From NCBI GenBank assembly GCA_963755825.1, contig CAVWLA010000003.1, positions 2,852,001 through 2,916,000 of the forward strand: a stretch of DNA of 64,000 bases, in the 5' to 3' direction. The position numbers were made by a program, and so were the translations under genes. How positions within the stretch are numbered: the stretch's first letter is position 1; the number at the start of each line of letters is the position of its first letter. This DNA comes from DATBQN01 sp963755825. GTDB lineage: Bacteria > Acidobacteriota > Thermoanaerobaculia > Multivoradales > UBA5704. The notes below the pieces were generated by a model. The model made no database searches and was not told the origin of the DNA. It was given only the letters and a program-made list of their open reading frames with translations. This document shows, piece by piece, positions 24,368-33,635 of this stretch.

Positions 24368-25408
24368 TCAGCGCGCCGCCGCCCGGCGTGCCGCGGCGGC
24401 GGACGGGGCGTGGCCGAGGATGAACTGGGCGAGCGTCTCGGCGGCGCAGCGATGGCCGTAGACGGAGGGGTGGAAGTAGTCGACGCTGATCGGTTCCGGC
24501 GAGGCCTCCCGGCAGCGGGCGTAGGGCTCCAGCAGGTCGGCCAGCTCGAAGCCGTTCCTCTGCGCCAGGCCGCGGACGAAGGCGTGCTGGTCGGCGAAGC
24601 GGTAGTAGCCGAAGCTCTTGACGAAGCGCGGGAAGACCGCCACCACGACGTCGAAGTGCCGCTGCCGCGCGAGCTCCGCGAGGACGCCGAAATACTCCGC
24701 CACGGTGTCGTTCGAGACCAGGCTGAGGTCGCGCTGCGGGTCGCCCTTGGCCGCCGCGCCGCCGGCCAAGGCGCGGAAGCGGACGAAGCGATAGAGCGCG
24801 CTCTTCACCAGGTAGGGGTTGACGCGGGTTCCGCTCACCCCCCGCTCCTGCCGTTCCTCGGCGAGGAGGGTGCGCATGATGTCGCCGTCGAGGCGGCCGC
24901 GATTGCCCAGCGAATATTCGAGGAGCACGAGGTCGGGCTGGTAGCGGAGCCCCTTCTCGCGCAGCGTCTCGACCTCCTGCTGGGTGTTGTAGCCGGAGAC
25001 CGCGAAGCTCACCACCTCGGTGCGCAGCCCCTCTGCGGTGAGCAGCCGGCCGAGGAGCGGCGGGAAGGTGTCCTCGAAGCGGTCGACGCGCAGGCCGGCC
25101 GCGATGCTGTCCCCGAGGACGACGATACGGTAGACGCCAGGCGGCTTGGCGACGGCATGCTCGACGTCGCGGTAGCCGAGGCTGTTGCTGGCGCCCTGGT
25201 AGTCATAGAAGGAGAGCTCCTTGCCCTGGTAGGCGAGCGGCGCCGGCTCGTAGCCGATCTTGCGGTTGGGGGAGAGCTGGAAGCGGCCCTTGCGGATGAC
25301 GTAGACCTGCGGCGCGACGCCGAGCAGGCGGATCAGCAGCTCGGCCGCGAGGAGCGACAGGGCGACCGCGGCGGCCATCAACGCGACCTTCTTCATCGTC
25401 TTCATCAT
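24368..25408 (-). CDS. Membrane-anchored SGNH/GDSL hydrolase
   Basis: A 346-residue protein. An N-terminal helix (KVALMAAAVALSLLAAELLIRLL) anchors a periplasmic SGNH domain: block I RIVVLGDSIAAGLRV, then an Asn-containing block LEYSLGNRGRLDGD, and the catalytic Asp-His pair in SVDYFHPSVYGHRCA. The likely reaction is ester hydrolysis or acyl transfer on glycans. Its start overlaps the stop of the glycosyltransferase gene upstream (ATGATGA at 25405-25408), so the two are translationally coupled and probably act in one surface-glycan process. Confidence 0.85.
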   Translation of the reverse strand: MMKTMKKVALMAAAVALSLLAAELLIRLLGVAPQVYVIRKGRFQLSPNRKIGYEPAPLAYQGKELSFYDYQGASNSLGYRDVEHAVAKPPGVYRIVVLGDSIAAGLRVDRFEDTFPPLLGRLLTAEGLRTEVVSFAVSGYNTQQEVETLREKGLRYQPDLVLLEYSLGNRGRLDGDIMRTLLAEERQERGVSGTRVNPYLVKSALYRFVRFRALAGGAAAKGDPQRDLSLVSNDTVAEYFGVLAELARQRHFDVVVAVFPRFVKSFGYYRFADQHAFVRGLAQRNGFELADLLEPYARCREASPEPISVDYFHPSVYGHRCAAETLAQFILGHAPSAAAARRAAAR

Positions 25409-27126
25409 GGTGAGCGCTCTCCACGCGGTCTGGCCGGTGCCGCGGTCGTCGGCGGCGATGAGGATGGCGCCGCGAGGCCGAGCCGCGCCAGCTCGGCCGG
25501 CGGGACGTCGAAGATCAGGCGGCTCGGGGTGACCGACCCCGCCGGCTCAAAGTTGTCGCGCAGCCAGCCGTAGCGGCGGTTGCGCTTGACGCCGGTGAGG
25601 AAGTTGGCGTCGACCACCAGCCGGCCGCCGACCGGCGCCGTGGGATTGGCGATCACCCCGGGGTGTTCGGCGAGGTAGCGCGCCAGGACAGCGTCGTCCT
25701 GACCCCAGTCGAGGTTCGAGTCAGCGAGGATCTCATAGGCGCGGCCGCGATCGGGGACCAGCTCGTTGAAGTAGGCGATGTAGCCGTCGCGGAACCCGGC
25801 GGCGACCGAGGCGGCGATGGCGGCGCAGGCGAGGCCGGCGACCGCCGTTTCGATCCGCGGGCCGGCGATCCGCCCGCGGGCGCCAGGCAGCCGCTCGCCC
25901 TTCTCGCCCTCGGGCTCCGGCTCCGCAAGCAGGCTGCCGGTGAAGACGTACATCAGCGGGAAGGCGACGAGCAGGTAGCGGATACCGATCTGCGCTTTGT
26001 AGAAGAGGTCGAAGTAGATCCAGAAGGCGAGCGCCGGGGCGAGCAGCCAGATCTCGTCGCGGCGGAAGCGGAAGCGGCGGCGGCGCAGCGCGTAGGCGGC
26101 CGCGGCGAGGACGACGAGGAGCTGGGCGCCGAGCGGCGTCTTCACCAGCCAGGCGTAGAGGTAGTAGGCGCGGAAGCCCTCGTTCTCGCGCAGCTGGCCG
26201 CAGAGGTAGATGCGGCCGAAGATCTTGCCGGAGCGCTCGCGGGAGCGCACCCAGTCGAGCCCTTCGAGGTAGGGGTAGGGGAGCGGCACCGGCAGGCTGG
26301 CGAGGACCGGCATCGCCTGCAGCCGGCGGAAGGTGTCGGAGCGGAACTCGTAGCGCCCGAGCGGCGTCAGCGTGCGGTTGAAGAGGAAGCCGGCGTTGAC
26401 GACGGCGAGGCTGCCGGCGGCGACCAGCGCGGCGACCCCCAGCGCGGTGCGCAGCTGGCGGCGGAGGCGCCCGCGGTCTCTCTCGACGAGGGCGCGGCCG
26501 AGCGGTCCGGCGTAGACGGCGAGCGCCACCGCGGCGAGCAGCGGGTAGAGGAAGATCGAGGTGTACTTGGCGAGCTGGGCGAGGCCGAGGACGAGGGAGG
26601 CGACCACCGCCGCGCCGAGCGTCCGCCGGCGATCGAGGCGCCAGAAGGCATAGAAGGTGGCGGCGACGCCGAGGGCCGCGTAGAGGTCGGTCGTCGCCAG
26701 CTGCGAGTGGGCGATGAGGTTGGGGTCGAAGGCGGAGAGGAAGAGCGCGAGGAGGGCCGCGGCGCCGCCGTAGAGCCTCCCCGCCCAGCGGTAGGCGAGG
26801 AGTGCGAGGAGGAGGCCGGCGGCGGCGGTCGGCAGGCGGGCCGCCTCGGGGCTGGCAAGGGTGTCGTGGAGCCTCCCCGGCGGCAGCCGCTCGGCGACGA
26901 CGGCGGGGAGAGCGTTGGCCGCGCTCACCGGCATCTTGCTGTCGTCGAAGCGGTCGGAGTCGCCGTGCAGGAGGTTGCTGCCGTACTGCAGGTGGCCGGG
27001 CTCGTCGTAGGTTAGCGACAGGCGCGGCAGGCTGGCGAGGTCGAGGGCGAAAAGGGCGGCGAGAAGGGCGGCCGCCGCCCAGCGCAGGCGCGCGGACGGG
27101 CGGGCGGGCGGGGCGGCGGTCGCCAT
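25405..27126 (-). CDS. PMT/GT39-family membrane glycosyltransferase
   Basis: A 573-residue polytopic inner-membrane protein. After TM1 (WAAAALLAALFALDLASL) comes SLTYDEPGHLQYGSNLLHGD, with the Asp-Glu pair of the catalytic periplasmic loop in PMT-type glycosyltransferases, then AHSQLATTDLYAALG and about ten helices. The C-terminal soluble part contains ADSNLDWGQDD, a motif often seen in this family. The expected reaction is transfer of a sugar from a polyprenyl-phosphate donor to a lipid or protein. It is coupled to the downstream SGNH hydrolase gene by a four-base overlap and lies 96 bp after the sigma-54 regulator gene on the same strand. Confidence 0.85.
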   Translation of the reverse strand: MATAAPPARPSARLRWAAAALLAALFALDLASLPRLSLTYDEPGHLQYGSNLLHGDSDRFDDSKMPVSAANALPAVVAERLPPGRLHDTLASPEAARLPTAAAGLLLALLAYRWAGRLYGGAAALLALFLSAFDPNLIAHSQLATTDLYAALGVAATFYAFWRLDRRRTLGAAVVASLVLGLAQLAKYTSIFLYPLLAAVALAVYAGPLGRALVERDRGRLRRQLRTALGVAALVAAGSLAVVNAGFLFNRTLTPLGRYEFRSDTFRRLQAMPVLASLPVPLPYPYLEGLDWVRSRERSGKIFGRIYLCGQLRENEGFRAYYLYAWLVKTPLGAQLLVVLAAAAYALRRRRFRFRRDEIWLLAPALAFWIYFDLFYKAQIGIRYLLVAFPLMYVFTGSLLAEPEPEGEKGERLPGARGRIAGPRIETAVAGLACAAIAASVAAGFRDGYIAYFNELVPDRGRAYEILADSNLDWGQDDAVLARYLAEHPGVIANPTAPVGGRLVVDANFLTGVKRNRRYGWLRDNFEPAGSVTPSRLIFDVPPAELARLGLAAPSSSPPTTAAPARPRGERSP

Positions 27127-27222
27127 GGCGGCGCAGGCTAGCGCGGAACCGGTATCCGAAGCCAGCGCGGCGCCAGCGCGCCGGTGGTTCGATCGGCCGT
27201 GGCCGCGGTGCGAGCCGCGGCG

Positions 27223-28590
27223 TCAGCTCCGCGGCTCGCGCGCGCGGCGGTCGAGGCCGTGGTCCTTGATCTTCTGGTAGAGAGCGCTGCGCGAGATGCC
27301 GAGCCGCTCGGCGGCGCGCGCCACCCGCCCCTGCTCCTCGCCGAGGACGCGGACGATCTGCTGCAGCTCCAGCTGCTCGAGGGTGGCGTCTCCCGTGCAG
27401 CCGTCCGTCCGATCGTCGGCGGGATCGCGGTCGAAGCGCAGGTGCTCGCGCGCCAGCGCCCCGCCGGAGGTGCGCAGGAGCGCGCGCTCGAGGACGTTGC
27501 GCAGCTCGCGGAGGTTCCCCGGCCAGGGGTGCGCGGCGAGGGCGGCGAGGGCGTCGGGGCGCAGCTCGACCGGGGCGTGGGGGAGGTCGCGGCAGAGGCG
27601 CGCGGCGATGCGCGTCGCCAGCAGCGGGATGTCGTCGCGCCGCTCGCGCAGCGGCGGCAGGTGGAGCGGAAAGGTGCTGATGCGAAAGTAGAGGTCGCGG
27701 CGGAAGCGGCCCTCGTGCACGTCGCGCAGCAGGTCGTGGTGGGTGGCGGCGATGAGCAGCACGTCCACCCGCCGGTCGGCGACTTCGCCCATGCGCCGGA
27801 AGCGCTGCTCCTCGAGCGCCTTCAAGAGCTTGGGCTGCACCGTCGCCGACAGGTCGCCGATCTCGTCGAGGAAGAGGGTGCCGCGGTGGGCGACCTCGAG
27901 CAGGCCCTTCTTCTCGCCGATGGCGCCGGTGAAGGCGCCGCGGGCATGGCCGAAAATCTCGCTCTCCAGGAACTCCGGCGCCAGGCCGGCGCAGTTCAAG
28001 TCGACCAGCGGCTCGTCGCGCCGCGGCCCGTGGGTGTGCAGCCAGTGGGCGAGGACGCCCTTGCCGCTGCCGGTCTCGCCGAGCAGGAGGATCGGACCCT
28101 CCGTCCGCTGCGCCAGGTCGACCTCGAAGGAGAAGGCCTGGATGGCGCGGCTCTCGCCGACCAGCAGGTCGAAGGAGCGCTGGGTCTCGCGGCGGTCCTC
28201 GGCGGCCGCCTTGCGGCGGTGGCGATGGTGCTCGAGGGCGCGGCGCAGCACCACCTCGAGGGTCGCCATGTCGACCGGCTTGGTGAGGAAGTGCTCGGCG
28301 CCCTCCTTGATGGCGCGCACGGCGAGGTCGATCGAGCCGTGCGCGGTGAGCACGACGATCGGCACCTCGTGGTGGGCGCTCTTGCGGCTGGCGAGGAACT
28401 CGAAGGCGTTGCCGTCCGGCAGCAGGTAATCGAGCACCGCGGCGTCGGGCTGGAAGCGGAGGAAGGCCGCCGAGGCCTCGCGCAGGCTCGCCGCCTCCTC
28501 GACGTCGAAGCCGTGCGACTCGAAGTAGTCGCGCATGCCGAAGCGCGCGCCCTGCTCGTCGTCGATGATGAGGAGCTTGGTCGCGTTCAC
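27223..28590 (-). CDS. Sigma-54-dependent response regulator (NtrC family)
   Basis: A 455-residue activator starting at GTG 28590, which overlaps the TGA of the kinase gene (GTGA). The receiver domain has D10/D11, phospho-acceptor D54 (VLDYLLPDG) and Lys in FLTKPV. The AAA+ domain has GETGSGKG, an intact GAFTGA, TLFLDEIGDL and PWPGNLRELRNVLERALL. The C-terminal FIS helix-turn-helix is AAERLGISRSALYQKIKDHGL. It pairs with the PAS kinase directly upstream. A near-consensus sigma-54 promoter at 30753 in the divergent gene's upstream region, and a second one at 39773, are plausible targets. Confidence 0.94.
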   Translation of the reverse strand: MNATKLLIIDDEQGARFGMRDYFESHGFDVEEAASLREASAAFLRFQPDAAVLDYLLPDGNAFEFLASRKSAHHEVPIVVLTAHGSIDLAVRAIKEGAEHFLTKPVDMATLEVVLRRALEHHRHRRKAAAEDRRETQRSFDLLVGESRAIQAFSFEVDLAQRTEGPILLLGETGSGKGVLAHWLHTHGPRRDEPLVDLNCAGLAPEFLESEIFGHARGAFTGAIGEKKGLLEVAHRGTLFLDEIGDLSATVQPKLLKALEEQRFRRMGEVADRRVDVLLIAATHHDLLRDVHEGRFRRDLYFRISTFPLHLPPLRERRDDIPLLATRIAARLCRDLPHAPVELRPDALAALAAHPWPGNLRELRNVLERALLRTSGGALAREHLRFDRDPADDRTDGCTGDATLEQLELQQIVRVLGEEQGRVARAAERLGISRSALYQKIKDHGLDRRAREPRS

Positions 28591-30479
28591 GCCACCACTC
28601 CGTTTTCGAGCGGCAGCCAGAGCTCGACGGCGGCGCCGCCGCCGTCGCGGTTCTCCGCCCTCACCCGGCCGCCGTGCGCCTCGACCACCTGGGCGACGAT
28701 GGAGAGCCCGAGGCCGGTGCCGCCGGGCCGCCGCGAGAAGAAGGGCTCGAAGAGGTTGGGCAGGTCCTCGGGAGTGAAGCCGGGGCCGTTGTCCTCGACC
28801 CGGATGAGCAGCCACTCGCCGTCGCGCAGGCTGGCGCGGCGGGTGACCAGGCGCACCGCGCTCCCCGGCGGCGCGTGCTGCACGGCGTTGTCGACGACGT
28901 TCTTGAGCGCCAGGACGAGGCGGTCGCGGTCGATGGCGACCGGCGACCACTCGCTGCCCACCTCGGTCTCGATCGCCACCCGCCGCTGGCGCGCCAGCGG
29001 GCGGCAGAGCGAGAGCGCCTCGCGGACGGTCTGCGCCAGGTCCGTCGGGATGAGGTGGGGGAGGGGCGGCCGGCCGTGCGAGAGCAGCACCTGCGTCAGC
29101 TCGCGGATGCGCTCGAGCTCGGCGCGCAGGCGCGGCACGTAGCGCTGGTACTCCGCCCTCTCGCCGTAGCGGGTGGCGAAGGCGTCGAGCACCGAGCTCA
29201 TGCCGAAGAGCGGGTTGCGGATCTCGTGGGCGACGCCGGCGACCACCGCGCCCAGCGTCGCCATCACCTCCGAGCGGCGCAGCGACTCCTGCAGCCGCAC
29301 CATGTCGGTGACGTCGCGCAGCTTGAGGATGACCTTGTTGCCGCCGCGGTCGACGGAGGGGGCGAGCGAGGCCTCGATCTGCCAGTAGCGGCCGCTCTCC
29401 TCGTCGCGCACCTCGGAGGTGTCGAGCTGGGCGCCGGCGAGCAGGCGCCGCACGGCGACCGCCGCCTCGTCCCACGGCTCGCCCTGGCCGATCGAAGAGA
29501 GCGTGCGGCCGACGACGCTGCTGGCGCCGGAGAGCTCGTCCGCCGCCGCGTTGGCGCGCAGGATGCGCCCGTTGGGAGCGAGGATCAGGATGGGGGTGCG
29601 GATGGCATCGAAGGTCGTCGCCCATTCGAGGGCGGCGCGCTCGAGGGCCTCGCGCAGCTTGCGCTGCTGGCGCTCGGCCTCGCGGCTCTGGCTGATGTCG
29701 CGCGAGACGCAGAAGAACGGCGCCGTGCCGCGGTCGCCCTGCTTGAGGATGTGGATGGCCGCCTCGACCCAGGTGTAGAGGCCGTCCTTGCGCCGGTAGC
29801 GGCAGACCACCGTCTCGACGTCGGAGCCCTCGAGGAGCCGGCGGTGGGTGGCGTTGGCGACCGTTAGGTCCTCGGGATGGATCATGTCGATGACGCGGCG
29901 GCCGACGAGCTCGGCGGGCTCGAAGCCGAGCAGGCTGCGGCAGGCGGCGGAGACGAAGATGAACGAGCTGTCGCGCGCGTGGACGGAGATCAGGTCGGAG
30001 CTCGCCTCGGAGATCAGCCGCTGCCACTCCTGGCTCGCCGCGAGCTGCTCCTCGGCCTCGCGGCGGGCGGTGACGTCGGCCTGCACGACGAGCGCGCCGG
30101 CGGCCTCGCCGAGGGGTGAGGCGGAAAGCAGGAAGCGGACGGTGCCGGCCGGGCCGCTCCAGGAGTGCTCGAGCTCGAAGCGCGGCAGCTCGCCCGCCAG
30201 CACCGCCTCGATACCGTGCAGCGCGGCGGCGGCGGTCTCGTCGCCGGCCGCCGCGGCGCGGGCGCAGATCTCCAGATAGTTGGCGCCCAGCGACACCCCG
30301 TGCACCAGCGGCGGCCCGGCGGCGGCGGCCGCCTCGCGCCAGCTGCGATTGGCGGCGCGGATGGTGCCGCCGCGGTCGACCTGGGCGATGAGCTCCGGGA
30401 GATTGTCGAGGACGGCGGACGCGAAACCGCCAGACAGATGCCCGGCATCCGCCAGTCCATGCGGCACAGCAAGCGACAT
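28587..30479 (-). CDS. Cytoplasmic multi-PAS sensor histidine kinase
   Basis: A 630-residue kinase with no obvious membrane helix. The start was set at ATG 30479 (MSLAVPHG), preceded by TATAGGAAC; the open frame extends 38 codons further without a site. Three PAS domains are seen: about 25-150 (LDNLPELIAQVDRGGTI), about 160-280 (ISEASSDLISVHARDSSF, VSRDISQSREAE) and about 300-415 (FDAIRTPILILAPNGRI, LKLRDVTDMVRLQ). HisKA has GVAHEIRNPLFG with the phospho-His. The ATPase has KNVVDNAVQHAP, DNGPGF and GGTGLGLSIVAQVVEAHGG. It is of NtrB/AtoS type and coupled to the regulator by a four-base overlap. The signal is unknown. Confidence 0.92.
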   Translation of the reverse strand: MSLAVPHGLADAGHLSGGFASAVLDNLPELIAQVDRGGTIRAANRSWREAAAAAGPPLVHGVSLGANYLEICARAAAAGDETAAAALHGIEAVLAGELPRFELEHSWSGPAGTVRFLLSASPLGEAAGALVVQADVTARREAEEQLAASQEWQRLISEASSDLISVHARDSSFIFVSAACRSLLGFEPAELVGRRVIDMIHPEDLTVANATHRRLLEGSDVETVVCRYRRKDGLYTWVEAAIHILKQGDRGTAPFFCVSRDISQSREAERQQRKLREALERAALEWATTFDAIRTPILILAPNGRILRANAAADELSGASSVVGRTLSSIGQGEPWDEAAVAVRRLLAGAQLDTSEVRDEESGRYWQIEASLAPSVDRGGNKVILKLRDVTDMVRLQESLRRSEVMATLGAVVAGVAHEIRNPLFGMSSVLDAFATRYGERAEYQRYVPRLRAELERIRELTQVLLSHGRPPLPHLIPTDLAQTVREALSLCRPLARQRRVAIETEVGSEWSPVAIDRDRLVLALKNVVDNAVQHAPPGSAVRLVTRRASLRDGEWLLIRVEDNGPGFTPEDLPNLFEPFFSRRPGGTGLGLSIVAQVVEAHGGRVRAENRDGGGAAVELWLPLENGVVA

Positions 30480-30752
30480 GAAGTTCCTATATACCACAGG
30501 TACAAGAGATTGAGAATATTTTGCAGCGCGTTCGCCGGCGGCGATCGATCTCGGCGCCGGCGGCTCGCCCAGCTCGCCCGCCGCGGCCGTCACGCCCCCC
30601 TCCGCGCGCGGCGCCAGCTAGGTTCTTCCACGCTTTCGACACTCCGTCCAGGAACCGGATCTCGCTGTCATCGGCGGCTCGACAGACATATAAATATTTC
30701 TTTTCAGCCCTTCTAATAGATAGCGGACGGCGGCCGTCCGGCGCTCCGGTCG

Positions 30753-30767
30753 TGGCACAACGGTTGC
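30753..30767 (+). promoter_or_regulatory. Near-consensus sigma-54 promoter
   Basis: TGGCACAACGGTTGC (30753-30767) matches TGGCAC-N5-TTGC at every conserved base, with GG and GC ten bases apart. It lies about 80 bp upstream of the secreted choice-of-anchor protein gene. The rest of the 30480-30752 stretch, between this gene and the divergent kinase gene, holds no recognisable coding sequence. Confidence 0.75.
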
Positions 30768-30846
30768 CATTGTCAAGCCTCGGAAGCGCGCCGCTGACGT
30801 CCGCACCGAGAGGGGCTTCAGGCGTGCGCGGGGCAAGGAGAATCTC

Positions 30847-33492
30847 ATGCGTCATCTTGGTCTCGGATCGCCAGCCATCGCCGTCGCCGTCGTTTCCTGC
30901 TGCGCCACGCTGATGGCCGGAGCGGCCCTCGCTCAGACCCCGGCCGCGGCCTCCGCCTCATCCTACGGCGAGTCGGTCTCGCTGCACGTCCTGCCGCTCC
31001 TCGGCAGCGTCGTCACGGTGGCGAGCGGCCCGCTGCCGACCGCGGCGATCGTCTCGCCGCCGGCGGCGGACGTCTCCCACACCACGGCCTCGGCCGGTGT
31101 CTCGACGGCGCTCACCGGCAACATCCTCGGCACCGGCATCCTCCTCGCCCACGCCGGCTCCACGGTGCCCGGCGGTGCCACCGCCGTCGCCGACGCCACC
31201 GTCAACGGCCTGGGGGTGAACGTGGTCGGCATCCTGCCGCTGCTCACCCTGGGGGCGGACTCCGTCGTCGCCTCGGCGAGCGGTGCCTGCGCCGACGGCA
31301 TCCTGCAGCCGAGCGGCTCCTCGACCTTGACCAACCTGCGGCTCGGCGGCACCCTGGGGCTCGGCCTCCACGCGCTCGCCAATCCGCTGCCCAATACCGT
31401 GCTGCTCGACGTCGCGGGCATTCGCGTGGTGCTCAACGAGCAGACGACGATTTCGGTCGGCGGCGCGCCGGCCCTCTCCGTCAACGCCATCCACATCTCG
31501 CTCGACGCGCTGCCGATCACCGGCCTCGGCGCGGTGACCGGCGACATCGTCATCTCGCACGCGCAGTCGCAGCTCGGCTGCGAGCAGCCGGAGCTCGCCG
31601 CCGACCTCGGCGTCGGCATGAGCGGCCCGACCTCCGGGACGGTGGGAGAGAGCCCGGTCTACCAGATCACGGTGAGCAATGCCGGCCCCTCGCCGGCGCA
31701 GCAGGTGGTCTTCTCCGACGTCATCCCGGCGGGGGCCTCGCTGGTCTCCGCGGTGCCCAGCCAGGGCACCTGCAGCGGCACTTCGACGGTCACCTGCAAC
31801 CTCGGCTCGATCGCCGCCGGCGGCAGCGCCACCGTCGCCCTCACCCTCCGCATGGGCGCCGCCGGCACCATCGTCGACTGGGTCAACGTCTCCTCGGCGA
31901 CCCCCGACCCCAACTCGGCGAACAACCAGGCCATGGCTTCCATCGTGGTGCAGAACGGCGGCGGCGGCGGTGGCGGGTCGGCGGCCGACCTCAGCGCGAC
32001 CGTCACGGCAACGCCGAATCCGTGCGCGGTCGACACCTCGCTCACCGTCATGACGACGGTCACCAACCACGGCCCCTATCCGGCGACCGGCGTCACCCTG
32101 GCGAGCACGCTGCCCGACCATGGCGACCTCGTCTCGGCCGCTCCCGCGGCGGGCTCGTGCACCGCCGACGGCGCCACCTGCGACCTCGGCACCCTCGCCT
32201 CCGGCCAGAGCGTCAAGGTGACCATGGTGCTCAGGCCGCGGGTCGCCGGCACGGCGATCTTCCACGCCCAGGCGGCGAGCGGCGTCGCCGATCCCGACAG
32301 CTCGAACAACGGCGGCACCGCGCTCGTCAGCGTCACGCAGCCGACCTCCACCGGCGGTCCGGCGACCCACGAGTGCTCGATCGACGTGGTCCCCGCGGCG
32401 ACCCTCCTCATCCCTTACTTCGAGGTCGACCTCGACAATCCGGGCGGCAAGACGACCCTCTTCTCGGTGGTCAACGCCTTTGCGGCGCCGCACCTCGTGC
32501 AGGTGACGATCTGGACCAATTGGGGGATCCCGGCGCTCTCCTTCCCCGTCTACCTGACCGGCTTCGACGCCCAGTCGTTCAACCTGCGCGACCTGCTCGA
32601 CGGCCTCCTCCCCACCACCGGCCCCGGGATCAGCCCGTCCGGCGAGTTCTCGGCTCCCGACCCGCTGCTCGCGGGTTGCCCGGCGGGCGCCGCGGTGACG
32701 GCGGCGCTCAGCGCCGATTCGAAGGCCCACGTCCACGCCTGGCTGACCGGCGGCCAGTCGCCGATCTCCCATGACTGCGCCGCCGCGGCGAGCCCGAGCG
32801 GCCTCGCCACCGGCTACGTCACGGTCGACGTGGTGCGCTCCTGCTCGCACCTCACCCCCGCCGACGCCGGCTACTTCGGGCCGCAGGGTGTGGCGACCGA
32901 CGACAACGTCCTGTGGGGCGACTTCATGCTCATCGATTCGGCCGCCAACACCGCCAAGGGCGACGCCGCGGTTCACATCGTCGCCGAGCCGAACACCTAC
33001 ACGCCGGGCCAGTACACCTTCTACGGCCGCTACGTGAACGGCGACGGGAGCGACCACCGCCGGCCGCTCGGCACCTCCTACGCCGGGCGCATCCTGTCGG
33101 GCGGCGCCTTCGGCGCGGGGACCGAGATGCTCGTCTGGCGCGACACCAAGGCGCCGGCCGGCAAGGCGGTGGCCTGCGGCAGCCAGCCCGCCTGGGCGCC
33201 GCTCTCCCAGGGCGGGATGACGATGTTCGACGAGCAGGAGAACGCCTCCGGGCTGGCGGCGGCGACGGATCGCCTGCCGCTCGCCACCCAGCGCCTGTCG
33301 ATGGGCGACCCGTCGCTCGTCGTGCCGTTCAACTTCGGCTGGTTCGTCATCGACCTCGGCCACCGCAGCGCCTCGGGCCTCTTCGGCAACGCGGCGCAGG
33401 GGTGGGTGACGATGCTGGTCTCGGCCCAGGGCCGCCTGAGCAATCTCGGCGAGCGCGCCGTGCGGCTGAGCAGCGCCTGCGATCCGATCTGA
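30847..33492 (+). CDS. Large secreted choice-of-anchor-P / DUF11 repeat protein
   Basis: An 881-residue exported protein with signal peptide AVVSCCATLMAGAALAQ. Residues about 35-245 form a choice-of-anchor-P-like domain (YGESVSLHVLPLLG, VASGPLPTAA, VNAIHISLDALP, GDIVISHAQS). Two DUF11/CARDB-like beta-sandwich repeats follow (YQITVSNAGPSPAQQV..., TVMTTVTNHGPYPATGV...), split by a Gly-rich linker GGGGGGG. A unique domain of about 370 residues begins at HECSIDVVPAATLLIPYFEVDL, a pattern often seen in secreted Acidobacteria proteins. No C-terminal sorting signal is obvious. Function is unknown, probably structural or adhesive at the surface. A sigma-54 promoter precedes it and a strong terminator follows. 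Confidence 0.8.
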   Translation: MRHLGLGSPAIAVAVVSCCATLMAGAALAQTPAAASASSYGESVSLHVLPLLGSVVTVASGPLPTAAIVSPPAADVSHTTASAGVSTALTGNILGTGILLAHAGSTVPGGATAVADATVNGLGVNVVGILPLLTLGADSVVASASGACADGILQPSGSSTLTNLRLGGTLGLGLHALANPLPNTVLLDVAGIRVVLNEQTTISVGGAPALSVNAIHISLDALPITGLGAVTGDIVISHAQSQLGCEQPELAADLGVGMSGPTSGTVGESPVYQITVSNAGPSPAQQVVFSDVIPAGASLVSAVPSQGTCSGTSTVTCNLGSIAAGGSATVALTLRMGAAGTIVDWVNVSSATPDPNSANNQAMASIVVQNGGGGGGGSAADLSATVTATPNPCAVDTSLTVMTTVTNHGPYPATGVTLASTLPDHGDLVSAAPAAGSCTADGATCDLGTLASGQSVKVTMVLRPRVAGTAIFHAQAASGVADPDSSNNGGTALVSVTQPTSTGGPATHECSIDVVPAATLLIPYFEVDLDNPGGKTTLFSVVNAFAAPHLVQVTIWTNWGIPALSFPVYLTGFDAQSFNLRDLLDGLLPTTGPGISPSGEFSAPDPLLAGCPAGAAVTAALSADSKAHVHAWLTGGQSPISHDCAAAASPSGLATGYVTVDVVRSCSHLTPADAGYFGPQGVATDDNVLWGDFMLIDSAANTAKGDAAVHIVAEPNTYTPGQYTFYGRYVNGDGSDHRRPLGTSYAGRILSGGAFGAGTEMLVWRDTKAPAGKAVACGSQPAWAPLSQGGMTMFDEQENASGLAAATDRLPLATQRLSMGDPSLVVPFNFGWFVIDLGHRSASGLFGNAAQGWVTMLVSAQGRLSNLGERAVRLSSACDPI

Positions 33493-33505
33493 AGCTGGTC
33501 CTCGG

Positions 33506-33554
33506 CTGCTGCCGGCCCGGTGTCGCGCCTGGGCCGGCAGCGGCCTCTTTTTTT
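33506..33554 (+). terminator. Rho-independent terminator after the DUF11 protein gene
   Basis: A stem CTGCCGGCCC/GGGCCGGCAG (33509-33518 and 33531-33540), extendable by about three pairs, followed by CTCTTTTTTT (33545-33554). It ends transcription of the gene at 30847 and separates it from its small paralogue. Confidence 0.88.
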
Positions 33555-33570
33555 GCCCCCTCCTCGCCGC

Positions 33571-33599
33571 TTGCTTCAATCTTTTCTTCAGCATATGCT
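33571..33599 (+). promoter_or_regulatory. Candidate sigma-70 promoter of the small paralogue
   Basis: TTGCTT (33571-33576), a 17-base spacer and TATGCT (33594-33599) fit a housekeeping promoter. It lies just after the terminator and 37 bp before the start codon, in a locally AT-richer stretch. Confidence 0.45.
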
Positions 33600-33635
33600 A
33601 ATGACAGATTCGATCCGACTTTGGAGGGAGGCCGC

